This document shows, one piece after another, positions 26,188-33,621 of a stretch of 64,000 nucleotides of DNA. Position numbers and translations under genes: made by a program. Position 1 is the stretch's first letter; every line of letters begins with the position of its first letter. This DNA comes from Luteolibacter sp. LG18. Lineage in GTDB: Bacteria > Verrucomicrobiota > Verrucomicrobiia > Verrucomicrobiales > Akkermansiaceae. The DNA is taken from positions 930,001 to 994,000 of the forward strand of contig NZ_AP024600.1 in assembly GCF_036322585.1 (NCBI RefSeq), written 5' to 3'. A model generated the notes under the pieces. That model did no database searches and was not told the origin of the DNA. It saw nothing but the letters and a program-made list of their open reading frames with translations.

Positions 26188-28875
26188 ATGAAGCCGATTA
26201 ATAGCACCGCCCTCACCGGGCTTCGATCTGCGAATAAACGTCTTCCGGGGACTGTTCCCGCGCTATTAGCCGCGATGTCCGCCCCCCTGTTTGCCGCCGA
26301 CGTGACCTTGACGGCCACCAACGCAATCAACACCAGCTCCTTCAACTCCAACCTTTCGTGGTCGAACGCCCTAGCGCCGGCCGCTGGAAACGCCTACATC
26401 GTCCCATCGGGCTTCAATTTACGAACCCCTGCGGACGCTACCACCAATTTCACCTTCGGCGGCGATTCGCTGACGTTAAATAGTTCCTCGCTTGTCTATA
26501 AGGGCGGCACCAATATCAATACGATAACAATAAACAATTTCACGTTAAACGGAGCCACCATCAATAACGCCAGCAATAGCTCGACAGCATTTATCGTAGG
26601 TGGCAACAATATGGCTATCGCGGGAACTGGCGCGTCCACCATTCTCGCAAACAACGCCACCATCACCATTACATCGCCCATATCCGGCAATTCCGGAAGC
26701 CTTATACTAGCATCCAACGGGTCAACCTCCGGCCGTCAGATCATTTTGAGCGGCGCCAATACTTATGTCGGCAATATACAGGTGAGCGGTTTGAGCGGAG
26801 CGGTCCTTTCCGCCACCACCGGCAAGCTCGCCTTCGCGCTCGGAACCTCCGGGGCCTACAACACGATCTCCGGCACCGCGGCGACAGTCCCGTTCGCGTT
26901 CAACGGAGCCTTCACGATCGACCTGACCGGCGCCTCCACCACCGTGGGCACCACCTACCCCCTGCTCACGCTCAACACGATGGCCGCGACCTTCGGTGCC
27001 ACCTTCTCGGTGCAGGGCTGGTATCTGGTGGGCAACGTGTGGATTTCACCGGACGGGAACTACAGTTTCTCGACCGCCACCGGCCAACTCAAGGTGATCC
27101 CGACGGACTCGGACCACGACGGACTGCCGGATTCCTGGGAAAGCTTCTACTTCGGCGACCTCACCCACACCGGCACGGAGGACTGGGACGGTGACTTCAC
27201 CACCAATGCCGGGGAATACGCCGCGGGCACCGATCCGACCAACCGGGCATCGTTCCCGGACACGGACTCCGATGGCCTGCCCGACGGCTGGGAGACCAAT
27301 TACTTCGGAAACCTCGCGCAAACCCCGAGCGGTGACCCGGACGGCGACTACAGCACGAACCAGGAGGAGTTCCTCGCCGGCAAGGATCCATCGAACCGCC
27401 TGAGCTTCCCGGACGCCGATGGCGACCAAATGAGCGATGGCTGGGAATCGCACTTCTTCGGAGCCCCGGAGGCATGTGCCCCCGGCGGCGATCCAGACGG
27501 TGACCTTCACAACAACCTGGCGGAGTTCACCGCCAATTCCAACCCGACGAGCATCCTTTCCTCCCCGGATCAGGATGGGGACGGCCTGCCGGATGGCTGG
27601 GAGGTCAAATACTTCGCCACCACCGGAGAAACGCTGGAGCAGGCCATCGCGCACGTGAACGGCACCGCCGACAGCGATGGCGACGGCCGCACCGACCTGG
27701 TGGAATACCACGAAGGCACCAATCCCAAGGTCGCGGACACCGCTCCGCCAACCCTCGCCTACTGGCGCTTCGAGGAAAAGACCGCGGGCACCGTGGCCTA
27801 TCCGCAGGTCGCCGGTGCGGTGAAGGACGTGACCGGAAACGGCAATGACATGATCACCTATGCCGATTACACCGCACCTGCCTACAGCACCCGGGCCCCG
27901 GCCGCGGATGTCACCAACACCCGGGCGATGAACCATTCCTCGCTCAATTTCGCGGCGGTGGCCGGGAACCGCTACACCTCGGACAACATCTACACCCCGG
28001 GCACCGCGCCGATCAACACAACCGTCTTCACCGCCTACACGGTGGAAGCCTCGTTCCGCTCGACGGTCACCGGCCAGGCCCAGGGGATCATCGGCAAGGG
28101 CGGCAACCCGACCGGTGCCGCCGCCCCCTACCAAGCCCCCTTCACGCTCAAGCTGAACGCCGCGAACAAGGTGGTGGCCGGCATGGTGGATTCCGTTCCT
28201 TCCGCCCACGAGGTGGTCAGCACCCGCACGGTGACCGCCGGCTCCTGGTACTCCGCCGCGGTAACGATCAGCTCCACGACCCTCTCGCTGTGGCTGAAAG
28301 CCCCTGGCGACACGGCCTACGTGCTGGAAGGAACCGCCACCATCAACGGCGCCGCTCCCACGACCGCTCCCAATGTCGCATGGGTGATCGGCCAGACGGA
28401 ATACAACGCCGCCGGGAACTTCGTCGGTTTCGACAGCTTCACCGGCGATCTCGATGAAATCCGCATCAGCGGCCGGGTGCTGAGCACTTCCGAGTTCCTC
28501 GCCACCAACCGTTTCACCGAAAACGATACCGATGGCGACGGGCTAGCGGATGACTGGGAGACGCTCATGTTCGGCAACCTCGATCAGACAGCCGACGGCG
28601 ACTACGATGGCGACGGCACCAGCAACCTGACCGAGTACCGCCTGGGGCTGAGCCCGGTGAACGGAAATTCCCGCTTCGCGATCACGGTCGAGTCCTGGGG
28701 GCTGTCCTGGCCGAGCGTTTCCGGCGTCACCTTCACGGTGAAACGCAGCACCACGCTGGCGGCCGGAAGCTGGCAGACCGTCGGCACGGTGACCGGCACC
28801 TCGGGAACCGCCTCGTTCACCGACCCCGCCCCGCCCGCCGGAAAGGCCTTCTACAAGGTCACCCTGGAGCCATGA
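26188..28875 (+). CDS. Large secreted protein: beta-strand repeats, Ca-binding DxDxDG repeats, LamG domain
   Basis: 895 residues, signal peptide ending near FAAD (residue 37). Residues about 40-290 are Ser/Thr/Asn-rich beta-helix-like sequence resembling autotransporter-associated beta strands (SSSLVYKGGTNINTITINNF). About 305-510 are five thrombospondin-3-like units (DSDHDGLPDSWE, DTDSDGLPDGWE, DADGDQMSDGWE, DQDGDGLPDGWE, DSDGDGRTD), each likely to bind calcium. About 520-770 form a LamG/concanavalin-like domain, then one more DTDGDGLADDWE unit and a C-terminal beta domain. Probable surface or matrix adhesin. The first ~600 bp are clearly richer in A/T than the rest, suggesting a mosaic gene. 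A strong terminator follows. Confidence 0.82.
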   Translation: MKPINSTALTGLRSANKRLPGTVPALLAAMSAPLFAADVTLTATNAINTSSFNSNLSWSNALAPAAGNAYIVPSGFNLRTPADATTNFTFGGDSLTLNSSSLVYKGGTNINTITINNFTLNGATINNASNSSTAFIVGGNNMAIAGTGASTILANNATITITSPISGNSGSLILASNGSTSGRQIILSGANTYVGNIQVSGLSGAVLSATTGKLAFALGTSGAYNTISGTAATVPFAFNGAFTIDLTGASTTVGTTYPLLTLNTMAATFGATFSVQGWYLVGNVWISPDGNYSFSTATGQLKVIPTDSDHDGLPDSWESFYFGDLTHTGTEDWDGDFTTNAGEYAAGTDPTNRASFPDTDSDGLPDGWETNYFGNLAQTPSGDPDGDYSTNQEEFLAGKDPSNRLSFPDADGDQMSDGWESHFFGAPEACAPGGDPDGDLHNNLAEFTANSNPTSILSSPDQDGDGLPDGWEVKYFATTGETLEQAIAHVNGTADSDGDGRTDLVEYHEGTNPKVADTAPPTLAYWRFEEKTAGTVAYPQVAGAVKDVTGNGNDMITYADYTAPAYSTRAPAADVTNTRAMNHSSLNFAAVAGNRYTSDNIYTPGTAPINTTVFTAYTVEASFRSTVTGQAQGIIGKGGNPTGAAAPYQAPFTLKLNAANKVVAGMVDSVPSAHEVVSTRTVTAGSWYSAAVTISSTTLSLWLKAPGDTAYVLEGTATINGAAPTTAPNVAWVIGQTEYNAAGNFVGFDSFTGDLDEIRISGRVLSTSEFLATNRFTENDTDGDGLADDWETLMFGNLDQTADGDYDGDGTSNLTEYRLGLSPVNGNSRFAITVESWGLSWPSVSGVTFTVKRSTTLAAGSWQTVGTVTGTSGTASFTDPAPPAGKAFYKVTLEP

Positions 28876-28909
28876 TTCCATTTGTCCTGTAAATAACCGC
28901 GCGCATCAG

Positions 28910-28946
28910 GAAGCCGGAAACCGCGAGGTTTCCGGCTTCTCTTTTT
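28910..28946 (+). terminator. Intrinsic terminator
   Basis: A 13-bp perfect stem (28910-28922 with 28927-28939, loop GCGA) is followed by TCTTTTT. It is the strongest classical terminator in the window and ends the 26188-28875 gene. Confidence 0.95.
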
Positions 28947-28992
28947 GCGCCCCGGCTCACCCCACGGATACAATTTCCGTCCACCGCTCCAC

Positions 28993-29022
28993 TTGTCAGC
29001 TAGCCGATTCGTTCTCTAACCT
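28993..29022 (+). promoter_or_regulatory. Sigma-70-like promoter giving a leaderless ykuD-type mRNA
   Basis: TTGTCA (28993-28998), an 18-bp spacer, then TAACCT (29017-29022). The expected transcription start is about 7 bp downstream, at or beside the GTG start codon at 29030, so the message would have no 5' UTR. Confidence 0.5.
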
Positions 29023-29029
29023 GCCGGGC

Positions 29030-29629
29030 GTGATTCGTCGCACTGCCTTCCTGTTGGCTCCCCTCCTTCTGGCCCAATGCGCGTGGAAGACCCCGCCGCC
29101 CCCAGAGCAGCCGAAACCCGTCTTTCATGTCCACCAAACCCGCTATGACGCGCTGAGCCCGCGGGAGACCAAAGTTTTGATCGACCTCACCGAGCAGAAA
29201 GCCCGGCTGGTGGACCGCCACAACGTCGTGGTGGTGGAAACCGACGTCTCCACCGGGAAGCCCGGCCATGAAACGCCGACGGGCAGTTTCCGGGTCACCG
29301 AAAAGATCGCCGACAAGCGCTCAAACCGCTACGGCCGTTACAAGGACCCGAAATCCGGAACCGACCTCGGAGCCTCCGTGGATCTCCCGAAACCGCCGAA
29401 GGACGCCGTCTACGAGGGCTACTCGATGCCCTACTGGATGCGCCTGACGTGGGACGGGGTGGGCATGCACGTCGGCTACGTGGTTCCACGGAAGGCCCTC
29501 AGCTACGGCTGCATCCGGTTTCCGGCCGCCGTCCAGCCCCTGATCTTTGAAAAATGCCGGGTCGGCACGCGGGTGGACATCACCGGGGAGGCCCCCAGCG
29601 AGCTGAAACCGGCCCACCCGTCGCGTTGA
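29030..29629 (+). CDS. L,D-transpeptidase (YkuD) lipoprotein
   Basis: 199 residues from GTG 29030. The N-terminus MIRRTAFLLAPLLLAQC is a lipoprotein signal with lipobox LLAQC. The YkuD catalytic domain follows: KVLIDLTEQKARLVDR, STGKPGHETPTGSFRV, and the active-site segment HVGYVVPRKALSYGCIRF, with the invariant His, Ser, Cys and Arg. These enzymes make 3-3 peptidoglycan cross-links or attach lipoproteins to the wall, in the periplasm. No Shine-Dalgarno is present, consistent with a leaderless start. Confidence 0.92.
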   Translation: MIRRTAFLLAPLLLAQCAWKTPPPPEQPKPVFHVHQTRYDALSPRETKVLIDLTEQKARLVDRHNVVVVETDVSTGKPGHETPTGSFRVTEKIADKRSNRYGRYKDPKSGTDLGASVDLPKPPKDAVYEGYSMPYWMRLTWDGVGMHVGYVVPRKALSYGCIRFPAAVQPLIFEKCRVGTRVDITGEAPSELKPAHPSR

Positions 29630-29662
29630 CATTCGGTCGACGCCCCACCAACTTCCCCCGCC

Positions 29663-30337
29663 ATGGATACGATGAAAATCCTCCTCGGCGCCACGGTTGC
29701 CCTTTTGATCGGGGCGCTCGCGATGTCGTGGAACGGCATGAAGCAAGGCGTGGCGACCGCTCCGGGCGAGGAGCAGCTCCGCATCAAGCAGCAGATCGAG
29801 GAGCTCAATCTCGAAGTCCAGCGCCTGAAAACCGAGAAGGCCGTGCAGGAACTCCGCATCCCGACCGCCTCCCAGTCCGCTCCGGCACCCGCCCCGTCTT
29901 CCGCCGACCTGGAGGAAGCCAAGGCCCAGCTCGCCGCCAAGGAAGCCCAGCTCAAGGCGCTCGAAGACGAGAAAAACAAGGCCGAACGGAAGGCCCGGCT
30001 GTATAAGGACGAAGCGGGTGAAGTTGGATCTCAAATACTCGAATCCCACGACCAGGAACTCCGCCGTGCCCGCCAGATCTCCCAGGCCCTGGTGATGGCC
30101 GTGGTGACGGAATACCAGGAAGACCCGGCGCTGGGCGGCGTGGTGGTCATCGACGTGAAGATGCCGGAGCAGGTGCAGGTCGGCTCGATCCTCGGCATCC
30201 GAAAGAACACCGGCATCCTCGGCCAGGTGAAGGTCACCAGCATCTCGCCGGAAGGCGCGATCGCCAGCCCTCTCGCGGGTTTCGGCCAGCTCAAGCCGCA
30301 GCCGGGTGACGAGCTGATCGTGCCGCCGCAGCTCTGA
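29663..30337 (+). CDS. Membrane-anchored coiled-coil protein of unknown function
   Basis: 224 residues from ATG 29663. One N-terminal membrane helix (LLGATVALLIGALAMSW), a coiled coil at about 35-70 (EEQLRIKQQIEELNLEVQRL), a Pro/Ala linker, a second coiled coil at about 82-135 rich in Lys/Glu, and a small C-terminal beta domain (VVVIDVKMPEQVQVGSILGI, then LGQVKVTSISPEGAIASPL). The layout is similar to periplasmic scaffold proteins such as MreC, but I do not assign it. It starts 33 bp after the L,D-transpeptidase gene, likely one transcript with a cell-wall link. Confidence 0.7.
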   Translation: MDTMKILLGATVALLIGALAMSWNGMKQGVATAPGEEQLRIKQQIEELNLEVQRLKTEKAVQELRIPTASQSAPAPAPSSADLEEAKAQLAAKEAQLKALEDEKNKAERKARLYKDEAGEVGSQILESHDQELRRARQISQALVMAVVTEYQEDPALGGVVVIDVKMPEQVQVGSILGIRKNTGILGQVKVTSISPEGAIASPLAGFGQLKPQPGDELIVPPQL

Positions 30338-30445
30338 ACTGTTGGATTGCCCGGGGACGATATTTCCCCTTTCATCCGCGCCCGCGCCGGGACATCACCG
30401 CCGCGGGCGATTTTTTTGCCGCGTTTCCCGAACCCTTTTTCCGCC

Positions 30446-31849
30446 ATGTCCACCACCGTCGGTCTCATCTCGCTTGGCTGCGCCAAGAACCTCATCGACT
30501 CCGAAGTCATGATGGGTCACCTCGCCGAAGCCGGGATGACCCTCACCTCCGAGGCGGATCTGGCGGATGTGCTGATCGTGAACACCTGCTCGTTCATCGA
30601 CATGGCGAAGCAGGAGTCCATCGACACCGTCTTCGGCGCGGTCAACGAGCGCGGCACCAATCCCGAGCGCGCCCGCCAGAAGATCATCGTGGCCGGCTGC
30701 CTGTCCCAGCGTTTCGCCAAGGACCTGCCGGGCATCATGCCCGAAGTGGACGCCTTCATCGGCCTCGACCAGATCACCAAGGTCGCGCCGATCATCGAGA
30801 ACCTGCTCGGCAAGAAGAACGACGCCGAGGTCCAGAAGACCGAAGGCCCCGCCGCCACCGAGGACCCGCGCGATTTCGTGACGCTGAAGCCGCAGTACGT
30901 GCCGGACTACACCACCCCGCGCTTCCGCCTCACGCCCGAGCACTTCGCCTACGTGAAGATCGCCGAGGGCTGCAACCACACCTGCACCTTCTGCATCATC
31001 CCGCAGATCCGCGGCCGCCACCGCTCCCGCACGCAGGAGTCCGTGGTGAAGGAAGTGGAGGCGCTGGTGAAATCCGGCGTGAAGGAGATCAACCTGATCT
31101 CCCAGGACACCACCTACTTCGGCATGGACAAGTGGACCGAGTCCCGCCCGAACCCGAAGTCCCCGGTGGACTCCTCGAAGGGCGAGTCGCTGGCCACGCT
31201 GCTGCGCGAGATCAACAAGATCGAGGGAGAGTTCTGGGTCCGCCTGCTCTACACCCACCCGGCCCACTGGTCCGACGAACTCATCCAGACCATCGCCGAG
31301 TGCGACAAGGTCGCGAAGTACGTGGACATCCCGCTCCAGCACATCTCGGACAACATGCTCAAGCTGATGCAGCGCCAAACCAACGGCGACTACATCCGCG
31401 ACCTGCTGCGCCGCATGCGCGCGGGCATCCCGAACCTCGGCATCCGCACCACCTTCATCGTCGGCTTCCCGGGTGAAACCGAAGCGGACTTCGAGGAACT
31501 GCTCGAGTTCATCCGCGAGTTCCGCTTCGAACGCGCCGGCGTGTTCTCCTACTCGAAGGAGGAAGGCACCCGCGCCTACAAGATGGGCGACCAGGTCCAC
31601 CACATGACCCGGAAGAGCCGCTGGTCCCGCGCCATGCAGGAGCTCCAGACCATCGCCGGGGAAACCAACCAAGCCCAGGTCGGCAAGCAGGTCCGCGTCC
31701 TCGTGGAGGAACCCGGCATCGCCCGCACCGAATGGGATGCCCCGGAAATCGACGGCTCCGTGCACGTCGACGACACCATCCCGGTCGGCAGCTTCGCGGA
31801 CGTCACCATCGGCGACTGGCGCGGCTACGACCTGGTGGCGGCGCGCTGA
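30446..31849 (+). CDS. rimO: Ribosomal protein S12 methylthiotransferase
   Basis: RimO is a radical-SAM enzyme that adds a methylthio group to an Asp of ribosomal protein S12. 467 residues from ATG 30446 (MSTTVGLISLGCAKNLIDSE). The N-terminal UPF0004 domain has its three Cys (LGCAKN, NTCSFI, AGCLSQ), the radical-SAM core has EGCNHTCTFCIIPQIRGRHR (CxxxCxxC), and a C-terminal TRAM domain is present (VGKQVRVLVEEPG). The start follows the pyrimidine tract AACCCTTTTTCCGCC. Converges with the DUF4190 gene. Confidence 0.96.
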   Translation: MSTTVGLISLGCAKNLIDSEVMMGHLAEAGMTLTSEADLADVLIVNTCSFIDMAKQESIDTVFGAVNERGTNPERARQKIIVAGCLSQRFAKDLPGIMPEVDAFIGLDQITKVAPIIENLLGKKNDAEVQKTEGPAATEDPRDFVTLKPQYVPDYTTPRFRLTPEHFAYVKIAEGCNHTCTFCIIPQIRGRHRSRTQESVVKEVEALVKSGVKEINLISQDTTYFGMDKWTESRPNPKSPVDSSKGESLATLLREINKIEGEFWVRLLYTHPAHWSDELIQTIAECDKVAKYVDIPLQHISDNMLKLMQRQTNGDYIRDLLRRMRAGIPNLGIRTTFIVGFPGETEADFEELLEFIREFRFERAGVFSYSKEEGTRAYKMGDQVHHMTRKSRWSRAMQELQTIAGETNQAQVGKQVRVLVEEPGIARTEWDAPEIDGSVHVDDTIPVGSFADVTIGDWRGYDLVAAR

Positions 31850-31877
31850 GGCCCCACCACCGTTTCGTGACACCGGG

Positions 31878-32399
31878 TCACCAATCGTGGTGATCGGTCG
31901 GTTCGTGCTTGTCCGGGACGCCTCCGTGCGGGCACTCGACCGCCATCATTCCCACAGGCGGGATGGTTTCGGTAACGAAGTATTCTCCACCGGCCGGGCA
32001 GGGCTTGGTGATGGCGGAGCCGACGGGCAAGGTGACCTTGCTCCAATCGATCCGCGCGCCGGTCTTGAGATGGTTGGCAGCCTGATAACTGCGAACCGCC
32101 TGCTGGACATTCCTCTGGTGCATGATGCAGGCAGCCCGGTCCGAACCCTTCTTCCAGGCACGGGCACCCACGAACAGGAAGGACAGGACCATCAGGACGA
32201 CCACCACCGTCACCGAGATGTAGCCGATGATGAGGCCCGCGAGCGCGATCCCGTGGCCAGTCAACGCGCCGGCGGATTTCTTGATCCTGGAGAGGGCGAT
32301 GTGACCGCAGACAACTCCGACCAAACCGAGGCCGAGCAAACTGGTCACCAGACTGGCGATGGCCAGGCCCGAAGTCTTGGGCTGCTGTTGTATTTCCAT
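31878..32399 (-). CDS. DUF4190-type membrane protein with pilin-like C-terminus
   Basis: 173 residues. Two helices form the DUF4190 pattern (SGLAIASLVTSLLGLGLVGV, ALSRIKKSAGALTGHGIALA, LIIGYISVTVVVVLMVLSFL). The C-terminal part HQRNVQQAVRSYQAANHLK...GSAITKPCPAGGEYFVTE resembles the globular ending of type IV pilin-like/G-domain proteins in this phylum, with CPAGG common there. His/Asp-rich tail (DKHEPTDHHDW). Function unknown. Confidence 0.75.
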   Translation of the reverse strand: MEIQQQPKTSGLAIASLVTSLLGLGLVGVVCGHIALSRIKKSAGALTGHGIALAGLIIGYISVTVVVVLMVLSFLFVGARAWKKGSDRAACIMHQRNVQQAVRSYQAANHLKTGARIDWSKVTLPVGSAITKPCPAGGEYFVTETIPPVGMMAVECPHGGVPDKHEPTDHHDW

Positions 32400-32506
32400 A
32401 TCACGATCAATTCAGGGCAAGTCCAGATGGTCAATCTCCATTAAGGTTCCAAATCCGCCAGCTTGGAACCTTCCCCCACGGACCCCACCTTGTTAGACCT
32501 CGCGGC

Positions 32507-33409
32507 ATGAAACTCTCGATCATCGGCCCGGGAAAGGTCGGCATGGCCCTCGCGTTCGCGGTGACGCTGCGTGGCTTCGCGCGCGAGCTGGTACTGGTCG
32601 GACGCGACCCGGCCCGGCTGGAAGGCGAGGCGCTCGACCTGCTCCACGGCGAGTCGTTCTATCCCGCGCCGGTGAAGATCCGGGCGGGCGACGTGGCAGA
32701 CACGGCGGGCTCGGACGTCATCGTGTTCTGCGCCTCGGCGACCTTGGAAGTAGAGGACCGGCTCGCGCTCGGCCCGAAAAACACCCGGCTGTTGGAGGCG
32801 ATGCTGCCGCCGCTGGTGGAGGCCTCGCCGCACGCGCTGCTGCTGATGGTGGCAAACCCGGTGGACGTGCTGACGTGGCAGGCGCTGCGGATCACCGGCT
32901 GGCCCGCCTCACGGGTCTTCGGCACCGGCACGCTGCTGGATTCGATGCGCTTCCGCCACCTGCTGTCACGCGAGCTGGGCATCTATCCGGACGATGTGCG
33001 CGCCTACATCCTCGGCGAACATGGCGACACCCAGTTCCCCGCGATGAGCATGGCCCACGCGGGCGCGGAGCGGATCGCGGACACGCCGGAACGGCGCGCG
33101 ATGTTCCGGCAGGCCGCCACCATGGGACAGGAGATCTACCGACGGAAGGGCCACACCAGCTACGGCATCGCCATGTCCGCCGCCGCCATCCTGGAATCCA
33201 TCGCGCTGGACGACAAACGGACGATGCCGCTGAGCGTGCGGGTGGACGGTTACGAAGGCGTGAACGACGTCTGCCTGAGCCTGCCGGTGGTGGTGGGGCG
33301 CAGCGGGATCGAGAAGGTCTTGAAGCCGGTTCTCAGCGAAGAGGAAGCCGCGGCATTCCGGCACTCGGCGGAAGTCGTGAAGGCGGCGATCGGGTTGTGC
33401 GGGAGTTGA
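32507..33409 (+). CDS. Lactate/malate dehydrogenase-family protein
   Basis: NAD-dependent 2-hydroxyacid dehydrogenase, 300 residues. The Rossmann loop reads IIGPGKVGMALAFAV, then NPVDVLT (about 119-125), GTGTLLDSMRFR (about 144-155) and the catalytic-His segment GEHGDTQFPAM (about 173-183). The residue that sets substrate choice (Gln in LDH, Arg in MDH) lies in the mobile loop, which here reads ATLEVEDRLALGPKNTR, with Leu at the approximate position. The substrate is therefore uncertain. The stop codon lies inside the left arm of the inverted-repeat element 33402-33615. Confidence 0.88.
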   Translation: MKLSIIGPGKVGMALAFAVTLRGFARELVLVGRDPARLEGEALDLLHGESFYPAPVKIRAGDVADTAGSDVIVFCASATLEVEDRLALGPKNTRLLEAMLPPLVEASPHALLLMVANPVDVLTWQALRITGWPASRVFGTGTLLDSMRFRHLLSRELGIYPDDVRAYILGEHGDTQFPAMSMAHAGAERIADTPERRAMFRQAATMGQEIYRRKGHTSYGIAMSAAAILESIALDDKRTMPLSVRVDGYEGVNDVCLSLPVVVGRSGIEKVLKPVLSEEEAAAFRHSAEVVKAAIGLCGS

Positions 33410-33615
33410 GCCTTGAGGCGAGGAAGGTCTTCCGGGAGGCGGAGGCCTGAAAGTTTGCTGGTTGGCAGTGTTCAGTTTTCAGGAAGAGGAGAGGGCTGGC
33501 GGGACACATTCCACGATCCCCAACTCTCCCCTTTTGCAATTTTGCGCCTCTTTGCGGCTAAAATCTCGACAGACTCCGCCTCCCGGAAGACCTGCCTCGC
33601 CTAAAGGCTCAACTC
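33402..33615. mobile_element. 214-bp MITE-like element with 43-bp terminal inverted repeats
   Basis: The left arm 33402-33444 and right arm 33573-33615 are reverse complements over 43 bp with two mismatches. The interior of 128 bp includes a heptanucleotide array (33469-33489) shared with 1769-1796 and a T/G-rich part (TTTGCGCCTCTTTGCGGCTA) of the type often seen in dispersed repeats. The left arm contains the stop codon of the dehydrogenase gene, and the right arm ends 6 bp before the stop of the TIR gene. No transposase is encoded. It could be a non-autonomous element or a very long bidirectional terminator hairpin. Confidence 0.7.
33469..33489. repeat. Heptanucleotide array / dispersed repeat copy B
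   Basis: Units TGTTCAG, TTTTCAG, GAAGAGG. The surrounding 40 bp (33450-33489, containing AAGTTTGC at the left) align with 1757-1796 in the accB-accC spacer. Copy B is inside the inverted-repeat element; copy A has no such arms. Confidence 0.6.
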
Positions 33616-33621
33616 CTTTCC

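Noticed and set aside
31132..31476. Small Pro/His/Arg-rich frame inside rimO
   Set aside because: Alternative-frame shadow fully within rimO, no independent signal.
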